Shown in pieces: positions 54,254-63,381 of a stretch of 64,000 nucleotides of DNA. A program made the translations under genes and the position numbers. The notes under the pieces are model-generated. The model was not told where the DNA came from. It made no database searches and was given only the letters and a program-made list of their open reading frames with translations. Origin of the DNA: Brachionus koreanus (lineage: Eukaryota; Rotifera; Eurotatoria; Ploima; Brachionidae); NCBI GenBank assembly GCA_016987375.1, contig PJRA01000198.1, positions 70,742 through 134,741 of the forward strand, given 5' to 3'. Each line of letters starts with the position of its first letter. The stretch's first letter is position 1.

Positions 54254-54513
54254 TATTCTAGAACATTTATTTTAAATCACCATTAAGCAACTAGTTTCAG
54301 TTTTTTTTATTCATACTCGATTCTGGTTACCATAGTAGCGCAAAAAGTGTTGGTATATCACCAAAAGTTAATTAGCAATTTTATTGAATAATTTTAGTGA
54401 AAAAACTTTCATGCTCACAATCGATTTTTTTTAATGGAAAAATTAAAAATTTTGCTCTTTTAAAATATTTATTAAAATAAAAAAAATCAAAGTTTTTCTC
54501 TCGCTATATTTAG

Positions 54514-55905
54514 TTAAATTGATTGATGAATTTTTTTTGAATTTGTCATAGACAATAAAATTTTAATGAAAAGTTCAATAAATTCCACTAATGTCAAAAC
54601 GCTCATGCCCAAAAATAGTCCAGCAACACCGCCAATGTTTGAAAAAAGACTTACAATATCGAATTTTGGATCTTCAGTAAAGATTAAATAACTTAAAGTT
54701 TTATAATAGATATTTATCACAGATAGATCATTACTGTCAATTGTTTTATTAAAATATTTATTACTTGAAACATTAATACTACTTAAAACATTCTCATACC
54801 TTGAATTTGAAAATTTACTTGAAGAAATTGTCTTCTCAAAATTCATTGTTTCACACTCTAATGGACAATTAGTAATGCATTCTTTTTCTAAGTAATCATT
54901 ATTTTCTAAAGATAAAATAACCTCATCCAAACAATAACTTTCTTCAATACCGCAAGCACTTGAATTATAAAAACATGGTAGATTTGGAAAATAACATCTG
55001 CAAACATTAATCATTATCTTCTGCAAACATTGATAAACACACATTTGTTGGCTATATTCTCTCGCATTTGAATGTACAATCTTAAAATATTCAGAGTTGT
55101 AGCTATTTATATCGTTGGTATTGTGGTCACAATCACTGTAAGGCCTTGGATAAGCATTGAAAAAAGTTCTTGATAAAGCAATATTAGTTTCAGTTTTAGG
55201 TGAAATTATTAGCTCCTCTTCCATTAATGGATTTATAGTGTGATTATGAACTAAAATAACAACTCCATTAGTAGGACTAATAGCTTTTAATTCGTCAGAA
55301 ACACTAGCATTCAAGACAAGTCTAAGTCCTAACATTCTATCAGTTAATACCACTTTATTTTTTTCAATAATAGAGCCATTTATATTAAATCCGGAATTAA
55401 ATTGAAAGCAATTTCCATATCTAGGATGTAAAAAATGGCTAAAATTTTTAGCATCGCACGGTCTACTATTAAATTCACATAAAACAATCAATTTTTCAAA
55501 AGAATCACTAGTTTGAGAAACATTTATATTTAGGCCTTGAATGTAAATTTGAAAATAAATAATTAAAGGATCGATAAATGATCTTATGCTGTTAATGATG
55601 ATGTTAGAGTCAATATTAGACGTATATTTGTTCAGATTGCAGATGGTTACAGTAGGGAAAAGAGATCTATACTCGTTAATCTGTCTAGCCGTTGTGGTCA
55701 CTTCATATTTTAAAAAAGTTTTTATATTTTCTGTGAACATATAGAAACATAGTCCAGCTGATATTAAAGTAAATAATATCCATATTATCTTCACTAAACT
55801 ATTTTTTGATTTGAAAATACTAGGAATTCCATGTAGTGTTGATGAAAGTATCATGTCCAAAAATACTTTTTTTACTCTAAGCTTTTTTGAATTTTTATCA
55901 TCCAT
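54514..55905 (-). CDS. DEG/ENaC sodium channel subunit, copy 2
   Basis: 463 aa, single exon. Same architecture as copy 1: HG motif in SSTLHGIPSIFKS, TM1 (IIWILFTLISAGLCFYMFTENI), LFPTVTICNLN, NCFQFNSG, LSRTFF, the CxxCL..IMINVCRCYFPNLPCF segment, CPLECETMNFE, and TM2 with GGVAGLFLGMSVLTLVEFIE (GMS filter). Relative to copies 1 and 3, the extracellular finger is slightly shorter and richer in Asn-x-Ser/Thr glycosylation sites (NVS, NGS, NAS, NSS, NKT). The start ATG precedes a Lys-rich cytosolic stretch. The gene is intact. Confidence 0.92.
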   Translation of the reverse strand: MDDKNSKKLRVKKVFLDMILSSTLHGIPSIFKSKNSLVKIIWILFTLISAGLCFYMFTENIKTFLKYEVTTTARQINEYRSLFPTVTICNLNKYTSNIDSNIIINSIRSFIDPLIIYFQIYIQGLNINVSQTSDSFEKLIVLCEFNSRPCDAKNFSHFLHPRYGNCFQFNSGFNINGSIIEKNKVVLTDRMLGLRLVLNASVSDELKAISPTNGVVILVHNHTINPLMEEELIISPKTETNIALSRTFFNAYPRPYSDCDHNTNDINSYNSEYFKIVHSNAREYSQQMCVYQCLQKIMINVCRCYFPNLPCFYNSSACGIEESYCLDEVILSLENNDYLEKECITNCPLECETMNFEKTISSSKFSNSRYENVLSSINVSSNKYFNKTIDSNDLSVINIYYKTLSYLIFTEDPKFDIVSLFSNIGGVAGLFLGMSVLTLVEFIELFIKILLSMTNSKKIHQSI

Positions 55906-56894
55906 TTTTTCGTTTTTTTCAGTGTTTCAAAAAAAAAATAATTTCTTTACCTTCTAAATGTATATTTTAAATGACTTTTTAAAAAGCAATTTTTATTCCT
56001 CTCTTAAACGGATATTTAAACTTTTTGTTGGAAAAAAAGTTTTAAACTGTCAGCTAGATTAAGTATTTTCAAATTTTAATTTCTTATTTACTTTAAAATT
56101 TTAGCATTTAGTTAAAATTAATAACTTTATTTTTTTTATTTTCAGAATTTTATTTTGAAAAATGATGAATAAAATTTTGAAACACAAAAATAAATTTTTT
56201 TTTATAATTTGAAAACAAAAACTTAAAAATAAACAGAAATATTTGCATTATAATTTCAATTATTTTCATAGCAGTCAGAACACAACCGAGAAAAATACAT
56301 GCTAATGCAGCCAAGAAAATAGGTCTTTTTTAGTTGTGCAAGAAGTTTTGGCTATTGATTTTATTTATTTATTTTAATAGTTTAGGGAATACCCAAGGCA
56401 GCTCAGAATGGATCATAGTCCTTCTTGTCAGCCTAGCGATTGAGTAAAAAAATACGAAATAAAAAAGATAAATGACTAAGTGAAAATAAAAATTGACTAG
56501 TTTTTAGTGAAAGGAAATAATTGCATATTATTTGGCTTTTGATGTATGCATAAAATTTTTAAGAGATTGGAATTTATGAGATTTTAAATTTTATGTACTC
56601 TTTATTAGGAAAAAATTTAATTGAAGGGAAATAGCTTTATTCGGAAAATTTAATTAAAGTCAAATAAAATTATTTATTCAAGTCAATTTAATAAAATTGA
56701 AATCTTTTATAAGTTTCCTGCTTTTTATAATGGTGTGCATGCTATCTGGCTACGTAAATATATTATCTATAGGTAAATTTTAGAAACCTAGTCAAATAAA
56801 AAATTCTAAAAAAAATACAGAAAATTAAAAAAAAATTGAATTATTTTTTCTACATACATAAAAATTTTTAAAAATAAATTGTTTTTTTTTTTCA
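55906..56894. other. Intergenic region with a DEG/ENaC relic
   Basis: About 1 kb between DEG/ENaC copy 2 and the macrodomain gene. Apart from the TM2 relic annotated at 56205-56325, it is AT-rich and featureless. Confidence 0.5.
56205..56325 (-). pseudogene. DEG/ENaC TM2 relic (fourth copy)
   Basis: Minus-strand translation gives LACIFLGCVLTAMKIIEI followed by IMQIFLFIFKF. Intact copies read GLFLGCSLLTFVELIEI and IVMQIIFV at this place. The match covers only the second membrane helix. The Ser of the G-x-S filter is missing (GCV), and sequence upstream of it is out of frame or unrelated. Hence the remnant of a fourth, dead member of the channel cluster. Confidence 0.7.
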
Positions 56895-57623
56895 TTATTC
56901 ATTCTCATTTTCAGTTGTGCATAAAGGAAAATACTTTTGCAAATATTTAGCGTAAACTTGTTGACTTTTTTCCATGAATAAACACAGAATAACTAGATCA
57001 AAGCAATCACTATGTTCATCCATATAATTTCTAATTTCATTCAGAGCAATTTTCGAAGCATTTTCATGCGGGTAGCCATAAATTCCAGTCGAAATACAGG
57101 GAAACGCAATAGAACGGCATCTATTCTCACGAGCAAGATCAAGACAATTTTTGTAGCATTGCTTAAGTAATTCTGGCTTTTCACCAATGGGACCAACTGT
57201 GTGAATTACATATTTTGACGGTAGATTGTAGCCTGCAGTGATTTTAGCATGACCCGTCTTGCACCCAGCTAAAGTTCTGCATTCTTGTAACAGTAAGGGA
57301 CCAGCTGCTCTATGTATTGCTCCATCTACACCACCACCACCAAGAAGTGAATTATTTGCAGCATTAACGATTGCATCTATTTCTAAGGCTGTAATGTCAC
57401 CTTCAAAAATTGATATTTTGTTGTTTAAATCGGAGCTTGTTTTACAAACCTGATCAAATTTTTCGCTTTCAAAATTTTTTTCTCTAAAGTATTGCGGCCA
57501 TTTGATTAAATTTTCTATTGTTATAAATTTATCTTTACATTTGTATAATGCTCTTTTTTCTTTAAGGGCCATATTCAAATAATTATTTCGGTTAACAGTC
57601 ATTTGCTTAAATTTTTCCAACAT
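56895..57623 (-). CDS. MACROD2: Macrodomain ADP-ribose hydrolase (MACROD type)
   Basis: 242 aa, single exon. An N-terminal helix region (about 1-65; includes LYKCKDKFITIENLIKWPQYF) precedes a full macrodomain (about 70-235): ISIFEGDITALEIDAIVNAAN, then the ADP-ribose loop SLLGGGGVDGAIHRAAG, CKTGHAKITAGYNLP, VIHTVGP and PCISTGIYGYP. These are the signature blocks of MACROD1/2, enzymes that remove mono-ADP-ribose from acidic residues and hydrolyse O-acetyl-ADP-ribose. The NAAN..LLGGGGVDGAIH catalytic loop is intact. MACROD1 versus MACROD2 cannot be separated firmly; the lack of a mitochondrial presequence favours the MACROD2-like or ancestral form. Head-to-head with mS26. Confidence 0.88.
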   Translation of the reverse strand: MLEKFKQMTVNRNNYLNMALKEKRALYKCKDKFITIENLIKWPQYFREKNFESEKFDQVCKTSSDLNNKISIFEGDITALEIDAIVNAANNSLLGGGGVDGAIHRAAGPLLLQECRTLAGCKTGHAKITAGYNLPSKYVIHTVGPIGEKPELLKQCYKNCLDLARENRCRSIAFPCISTGIYGYPHENASKIALNEIRNYMDEHSDCFDLVILCLFMEKSQQVYAKYLQKYFPLCTTENENE

Positions 57624-57654
57624 TGTATTAATTTTGAAAAAAAAAAAATTAAAA

Positions 57655-57728
57655 ATTTATTGCAATATTTTTTATGATAAAATTATTGCAATATTTTTTA
57701 TGATAAAATTATTGCAATATTTTTATAA
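57655..57728. repeat. Three tandem copies of a ~28-31-bp unit
   Basis: TTATTGCAATATTTTTTATG plus ATAAAA is repeated three times in a row (the last is truncated), in the promoter space between the MACROD and mS26 genes. Minisatellite-like. Confidence 0.75.
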
Positions 57729-58007
57729 TTAATTTTAAAATATCAGCAATGTCTTCTTTTGGAATTTAATGGAAAAAAAACATTTTTTAAAATGCTATGA
57801 AATTTGATGTTTTTATTAAACATTTTTTATTAATAATTAAGTGGACATTTTATTATAATAGCAAAAATTATAAAAAAATTTAATTGAATTTTGAAAAATT
57901 TTGTAAAGTTTATTAAGAAAAAAAAACAAAAATAAATAAGAAACATTTATTTTCTGTAACTTAAAAGCTTTATTTCAATATTTAAATTTTTTCAAACAAA
58001 ATTCAAA

Positions 58008-58733
58008 ATGTTAAAGTCTGTGACCAATTCAGTTTTTAATTGTTTTAAAAGCTTGACTATTGAACAGAGCCGATCAATTCGTCTTCGAAAACCTCCATGG
58101 GTACCTCGCGCCAAGAACAAACGTTTTCGGGTTCCAACTCTAAAGCAACAAGATAAAGACGAATATGATTATATGATGCCAATATGGAATAAGTATAAGG
58201 CTGAAATGCGATCTATTTATCTTTTGTTTAAGACGGTGGCAAAGTTTTCAGACAAAGAATCAGTCAAAGCTCAGGAAGAAAAGAAAAAGTTGTTGGAAAA
58301 AGAGAATAGCCTGTTGCAAGAGAATGATAGATTGAATGCTGAAATTCTGAAAATTCAATTAGAAGAAGAAAATGTCAAGCTTGAAAGTAGAAAAAAACAA
58401 GCCGAATTAGATTTGAAAAGACAGAAAAAAGTCGAAGAGTTGTATGTTCTCAAGGCGGATAAAATAGTCAGCAAATTGATCGAAAAATCTAAAAATTTTG
58501 TTGATCCAAATAATTTGGAATATGAAATTGAAAAGGCGCTTAATGAAAGATATGATCACAATTTTTCAATAGATTCAAGTGGACGATTTTTTAAAGCTAA
58601 AAAACTTGTCACCAAAGCACAAGCGTTTGATCCGAAATTTTTTCCAATTGAAAGCAACGATTTAAACCATTCAATTTTGGCCGAATCTTCATCAAAAGAA
58701 AAAAATCCCGAGTTGAAAGACACCAATCTTTAG
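58008..58733 (+). CDS. MRPS26: Mitochondrial ribosomal protein mS26
   Basis: Small-subunit mitoribosomal protein. 241 aa, single exon. The presequence-like N-terminus (LKSVTNSVFNCFKSLTIEQSRS) leads into RLRKPPWVPRAKNKRFRVP. A long, charged helix follows (about 80-160: EEKKKLLEKENSLLQENDRL), then the signature KNFVDPNNLEYEIEKALNER and YDHNFSIDSSGRFFKAKK. These two blocks match the mS26 pattern KNFITxENLExxxExAL..(Y/N)NxAI. The C-terminal ~35 residues are a Ser/Glu-rich extension. Start is the only ATG in context (CAAAATGTTAAAG). Confidence 0.85.
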   Translation: MLKSVTNSVFNCFKSLTIEQSRSIRLRKPPWVPRAKNKRFRVPTLKQQDKDEYDYMMPIWNKYKAEMRSIYLLFKTVAKFSDKESVKAQEEKKKLLEKENSLLQENDRLNAEILKIQLEEENVKLESRKKQAELDLKRQKKVEELYVLKADKIVSKLIEKSKNFVDPNNLEYEIEKALNERYDHNFSIDSSGRFFKAKKLVTKAQAFDPKFFPIESNDLNHSILAESSSKEKNPELKDTNL

Positions 58734-58816
58734 GCTTCATATTTTTAAAAATAATGAATAAAAAATAAATAAATTTTATTAATTTAATTTTAGTTTAATA
58801 TCTAATTATTTTTAAA

Positions 58817-60226
58817 TTAATTGTTTCCAAAAATTTTATTATTTTCTTTAGCAATTAGAATAGTTCTCATCAAAATTTCAATTAGTTCGACAAAAGTGAG
58901 AAGACTACAACCAAGAAAAAGGCCTGAAACTCCACCAATACTTGAAAGCAGATCTATTACAGTTTTTGTTGGATTTTCAGTAGTTGATGAATAAGTTAGA
59001 CTTTTATAGAAAATATTCACCACTGCTAAATCTTCTGAATTAACAGTTTGATTAAAATAAATCGAATCATTTCCTTGATAATTACTAAGACTTGTCTCAA
59101 AGAAAGGATTCGAGTATTTGATAAAAGATATTGTTTTATCGAAGAACATGCCTTCACATTCCAAGGGACATTTTTCCACACAATTTTTTAAACTATATGG
59201 TATATCTGACAAATATCTTTGGAAACAATCATCATTGAAAGGACAATTATTTGAAGAATAAAAAGATGGAATTGCATCCATAGTACAATTGCACATGTCA
59301 ATTAAACGCTTTTGAATACACTGATAATAACACAGGATGTGACTGTATTCTTTAGTATTCTCATGGACTAATTTATATAATTCAGAATCATAATTATTTT
59401 TGTCATGTGTATTTCCATCACAATTACTGTAAGGTTTTGGTTGAGATTGATAAAATGTTCTTGATACAGCTATATTTGTTTCAAATTTTGGAGCTACTGT
59501 TGTCTCATCAACCATCATTGGATAAGTTGTATGATTATGAATAAATATGACAGCACCCAAATTTGGATTCATAAATTTCAAACCTTCATGTACACTTATG
59601 TTAAGAATTAATTTAAGACCATCTAATTTATCTGATGAATAGCTTGTTTTCAAGTCAATCTTTTTGTTGTTGATATCATAGCCCGAATTGAATTGATAGC
59701 AATTTCCATATATTGGATGATAAAAATAACTAAATTCGCTTTGATCACAATATATTTGTTTATAGACACAATATACTATCATTTTTTGTAATGAATCGCC
59801 AAAATTATTTGGATAATTTGGTTTATTATGTCTCATAATTTCACTTTTAACCCACAATTTAAAATAATCAGATAAAGGATTATAATATTTTTGAAATTCT
59901 TTGTAATTTTCAATAATTTCTTGCGAATAATCAGTTGTAAAATAGTTAATATTACAAATTGTAACAGTTGGAAATTCAGAAACTAGCTCAAAAACAACTC
60001 TTGATTTTGCAGTTACTTCAAATTTAAAATAGTTCATTATATTATCTACAACCATAAAAGCAAATAGTCCAGCTGATATCAATGTAAATAATATCCACAT
60101 TAATTTAATTGAAATATTTGATGATTTAAATATATTTGGAATTCCATGGCTAGATGATGACTGTATCACATCAATAATTGCGTTCTTTATTTTCTCATTT
60201 GATTTAGTGTTTTTTTTTAAATCCAT
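58817..60226 (-). CDS. DEG/ENaC sodium channel subunit, copy 3
   Basis: 469 aa, single exon, closest to copy 1. HG motif in SSSSHGIPNIFKS, TM1 (LMWILFTLISAGLFAFMVVDNI), EFPTVTICNINYF, NCYQFNSGYD, VSRTFYQSQ with YSNCDGNTHDKNNYDS nearly identical to copy 1, a LIDMCNCTM..IPSFYSSNNC segment, CPLECEGM, and TM2 with GGVSGLFLGCSLLTFVELIE (GCS filter). All hallmark residues are present, so it is predicted to be functional. The 60.2-kb side borders the transposon-rich block. Confidence 0.92.
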   Translation of the reverse strand: MDLKKNTKSNEKIKNAIIDVIQSSSSHGIPNIFKSSNISIKLMWILFTLISAGLFAFMVVDNIMNYFKFEVTAKSRVVFELVSEFPTVTICNINYFTTDYSQEIIENYKEFQKYYNPLSDYFKLWVKSEIMRHNKPNYPNNFGDSLQKMIVYCVYKQIYCDQSEFSYFYHPIYGNCYQFNSGYDINNKKIDLKTSYSSDKLDGLKLILNISVHEGLKFMNPNLGAVIFIHNHTTYPMMVDETTVAPKFETNIAVSRTFYQSQPKPYSNCDGNTHDKNNYDSELYKLVHENTKEYSHILCYYQCIQKRLIDMCNCTMDAIPSFYSSNNCPFNDDCFQRYLSDIPYSLKNCVEKCPLECEGMFFDKTISFIKYSNPFFETSLSNYQGNDSIYFNQTVNSEDLAVVNIFYKSLTYSSTTENPTKTVIDLLSSIGGVSGLFLGCSLLTFVELIEILMRTILIAKENNKIFGNN

Positions 60227-60620
60227 TTTTGAAAATGAAAATATTTTCAGTGCTTTTAAATTTATTCAAATAGCGAATTTAAAAAACAGGAACCAATATT
60301 ATTTTTTGACTAAACAATAAAAATTACTTATTTTTCACATTAATTAAATGTTCGATTCCTTACTTTTTTTTACTGATTGCTTTCATTAATTTTATTTGTT
60401 TTCTTACCGAGCTAATACTCCTTCAAATTTATTAAATTCCTTGCTATTTTTAAATTAGTCTAATAAAATCAAAAAAATTAAATTAAAATTTTAATGGTCC
60501 AATTTCAAACCCACGCTTAACTAAACAAATCATTACTTTAAAAAAGTACCACTTAAATTCATTATTTAGAAATATATCCTATCAATAAAATTAACTACTT
60601 GTTACTGTATAATGATTGTA
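60227..60620. other. Intergenic upstream of DEG/ENaC copy 3
   Basis: About 390 bp, AT-rich. Contains TTTGTTTTCTTACCGAGCTA near 60400, matching a stretch in an ANAPC1 intron (about 39950). No gene seen. Confidence 0.5.
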
Positions 60621-61455
60621 ACTATATCATATATCTCGTCATTACAACATATATTGATAAAAATTAATTGAATTTCTGATTGATTGATGAGAATGAACAA
60701 ATCTAAATACCTTAAGATTTTGCATCTCAACTGTCAATCTATCAAAAGTGACTCAAAAAAGTCCAAATTTTAGATCTAATAAATAAAACTTATGGAATGA
60801 AAATTAAGATCAGAAACGCAGAGATTTCTCTTGAGCCAAATCCAACATTTTAATTAAATTAAAAAGAACATTTAAAAGTTATCAACTCAAAACAAATCTC
60901 CAAAATCAACCTAATTAGAAAAATCAAAAGCTTTAAATGGGGATCGTCACTCAAAATCAACAGAATGTCACCCATAAGATCACTATTCGATTACTGTGTT
61001 GTAATTTTTCAATCAAGTACTCAGAAGATAAAATCATAAATAAAAAAAATGCAAAATCATAACCTGAGAATCATCAAATATTTCCCAATGAAGACAAGTA
61101 TCATAACAATTCACAAAGAGCTAAAATCGATTTGATTGATGATAGAGTTACCAAGCTTTTTTCAAAATTTATCTCCACCAAGAAAAATCATGAATTAATA
61201 CCCCGGGAGATCCAATACTTTATGATAGAAAGCTCAACCAGTAACAACTAAAGTTATAAAATGCATATAACAAAATTACAACTAATAACAAAATAAAATT
61301 TTTAATTTCCTACTAATTGAACATTTAAACATATAATTAAATATTTTTCTATAATAAAATTGGAATTATGAAGGCTGTAAAGAAAGCGCCGCCATTCGGA
61401 ACAGCCTTTGATACTTTCCTAAATAATTAAAAAAAAATAAATAAATAAAATGAAC
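60620..61455 (+). pseudogene. Rearranged LINE relic (endonuclease start joined to RT tail)
   Basis: At about 60692 a frame reads MNKSKYLKILHLNCQSIKS, the typical first strand of a LINE AP-endonuclease domain (HLNCQSI), then stops. From about 60900, frames carry SFKWGSSLKINRM, then MSPIRSLFDYCVVIFQSS. Near 61065-61200 they carry LRIIKYFPMKTSITTIHKEL and IDLIDDRVTKLFSKF. These are C-terminal segments of non-LTR reverse transcriptases. The polymerase core between them is missing. The 3' part ends in an AAATAAATAAAATG-type tail near 61435-61452. So an internally deleted, multiply broken element. Confidence 0.7.
60625..60685. repeat. Direct repeat flanking the Tc1 insertion, left copy
   Basis: TATATCATATATCTCGTCAT followed by TACAACATATATTGATAAAA and ATTAATTGAATTTCT. 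It recurs at 62493-62553 with one 3-bp difference. At this site it immediately precedes the LINE start. Confidence 0.8.
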
Positions 61456-61555
61456 TACTTGTTTCTTAAATAATACTCATTGTCACTAACGGGTGATGCA
61501 TAAGTAAATGGACAAAAGTTAAGTTAACTTGTCCGATCATGCAAATGATCAGGGG

Positions 61556-61627
61556 NNNNNNNNNNNNNNNNNNNNNNNNNNNNNNNNNNNNNNNNNNNNN
61601 NNNNNNNNNNNNNNNNNNNNNNNNNNN
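61556..61627. other. Assembly gap (72 N)
   Basis: Unresolved bases inside the Tc1/mariner element, near the 5' end of its transposase. Confidence 1.
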
Positions 61628-62394
61628 ACAATAAGAGAACAGGTCTTCCAACTACCTGGACAGCTGCAAGCAAGATAAAACTGAAGAGATTGACCAATAA
61701 CCGAACTGGAGTGAGTCAAAGGCGTCTAGCAAGAAAATTTAATGTCCACCAGACAACAGTTGGCCGGCAGTTAACAAAAATGGATATTTCATATTGTAAA
61801 CGTGAAAAAACACCAAAATATAGCGTCGTACAGCATGAGAAAGGCAAGAAATTGAGTAAAAAACTTTCAAATATGCTATATCGTTCACCATGTTCGCTTA
61901 TTTTGGACGACAAAAAGTACTTTACTTTGGCGGGCGACAACATGCCGGGAAATGCTGAATATTACACAAATGACAAGTCTAATAGTCCGGACAGTGTTCG
62001 GTTTGCTGGAAAAGAAAAGTTTCCAAAGAAGGTGCTTGTTTGGATAACCATATCTGATCGAGGTATGCCTAAGCCTCTTTTTCGATTATCAAAGTCGGTT
62101 GCCATCAATTCGAGCATCTATATCCACGAATGCTTGAATAAACGACTGCTCCCATTTATACATGAGTATCATGAAGACCTTAACTAGGTTTTTTGGCCTG
62201 ACTTAGCGTCTGCTCACTATTCTATGGTAAGCACAACATGGATAAACCAAAATGTAAATTATGTGACCAAAGTTGAAGCAATTTGACTTAAATTTTGTGA
62301 AATTCCTTATGACAGGGGTCAAAGCAAAGCTCAGAAAAATCGGTCACGATGGAGTTTTTTCATTATTTAAAAATCATAATTCTATTGAAAAATA
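61628..62394 (+). pseudogene. Defective Tc1/mariner transposase
   Basis: The frame is open from the gap: RTGLPTTWTAASKIKLKRL, the helix-turn-helix RLARKFNVHQTTVGRQL, then catalytic-domain blocks LILDDKKYFTLAGDNMPGN (first Asp), KVLVWITISDRGMPKPL and INSSIYIHECLNKRLLPFI. A TAG at about 62185 breaks the frame just before VFWPDLASAHYS (second Asp). After NVNYVTKVEAI the region that should hold the third acidic residue is missing. The C-terminal piece GVKAKLRKIGHDGVFSLFK reappears in another frame at about 62306-62394. Thus a nonsense change, a deletion and a frame change: inactive. Confidence 0.88.
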
Positions 62395-62492
62395 AATTCT
62401 TAACATCAGAAAAAAAACCAGAACTTAATATCATTTTTATTTTTTGAGATATTCGTTTTTAATTTTTGTCCATTTACTTATGCATCACCCGT

Positions 62493-62553
62493 TATATCAT
62501 ATATCTCGTCATTACAACATATTTAATAAAAATTAATTGAATTTCTAAGCAAT
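62493..62553. repeat. Direct repeat, right copy
   Basis: Same sequence as 60625-60685 (TATATCATATATCTCGTCAT...), directly abutting the right end of the Tc1 element. After ATTGAATTTCT the two copies diverge. Confidence 0.8.
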
Positions 62554-63381
62554 AAGAATGAATTGTGAGACTGGTGGAGGAATAAAGTTATAATGAATAC
62601 CGGACTCCCTTGTATTGTTGCTACCTTACTATTTTCTCTTTTTTATCTAAGCAATCAAATATTAAAGCAAATGTATCCTGTTATTTTTTATTTCATTTTA
62701 TCTATTTTTTTTTAATATTTTCTATCTCTTTACTGTTTTAAATTATACTTACTACATTTTATTTGATTATAAATTTTATTTTTTAAACTGAAGAAGCATT
62801 AAACCGGTACAGAAAAAAAATAAACTAAGCATTTGGAGAATGAAAAAAATTAGAATTTCAAATATGTTCTTGCTGTGAACCATCTTATAGAGCTAAATTA
62901 TCTCTTTTAGTAAAAAATTTATTCAAGTTTTTCTGAATCTATATGATTGAATTTGTTACAGAAAAATAACAATAACAGTTTTTTAAAAGTTTAATGCAAT
63001 AAAGGATAATAAAATATCTTCGTGAAGGATTGTGCTTCGCTTCTTATATAAAACTCCATGTAGCATTGGCATCTTCATCATCATCTCATTAGATCACCAA
63101 GTTAAGTGAATTCTTAACTTGCGGGTAACAATTTGAACATGGCTTCACAACCTCAAAAATGTACAAAATTTTCAACATAATTTTACAATTTAAAATTATC
63201 AGATTTAATGAAATTTTCAAAAAATTTTTAGCGAATTTTTGTATTTAAATTATTAATATTGCAAAAAGTGAGTATGGGAAAAACTTTTCGTATTTTTGTT
63301 GTTGCTTCATATTTGAAAAAATTAATTTTTTTATTAAAATTTATTAAAAAAATCTTATATGAAAAAATAATAATTATCTAT
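62554..63381. other. Intergenic, with an isolated TATA-box promoter-like segment
   Basis: AT-rich, apart from the promoter-like stretch at 63025-63180 described separately. No gene could be built on the plus strand before the RING gene's 3' end. Confidence 0.45.
63046..63179 (+). promoter_or_regulatory. TATA-box-like promoter with short leader and 13-codon frame
   Basis: TTATATAAAACTCC at about 63046-63059 is a strong TATA box in a patch of more balanced composition. About 80 bp on, ATGGCTTCACAACCTCAAAA (63139) opens a frame ending after 13 codons. A GT at AAAAAT|GTACAA could be a donor, but no downstream plus-strand exon was found. It may be the relic of a retroelement LTR or of a gene start copied here. 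Confidence 0.3.

Larger units (their letters stand above)
61489..62492 (+). mobile_element. Tc1/mariner-superfamily element with perfect ends, TA target duplication
   Basis: Terminal inverted repeats of 29 bp (ACGGGTGATGCATAAGTAAA + TGGACAAAA) at 61489-61517, and the exact reverse complement at 62464-62492. A TA dinucleotide flanks each end (61487-61488 and 62493-62494). Length is about 1 kb including a 72-bp N gap. Ends and target site are those of a cut-and-paste Tc1/mariner transposon. Confidence 0.92.

Noticed and set aside
57655..57728. CRISPR-like array
   Set aside because: Only three direct units without distinct spacers, in a eukaryotic genome; it is a minisatellite.
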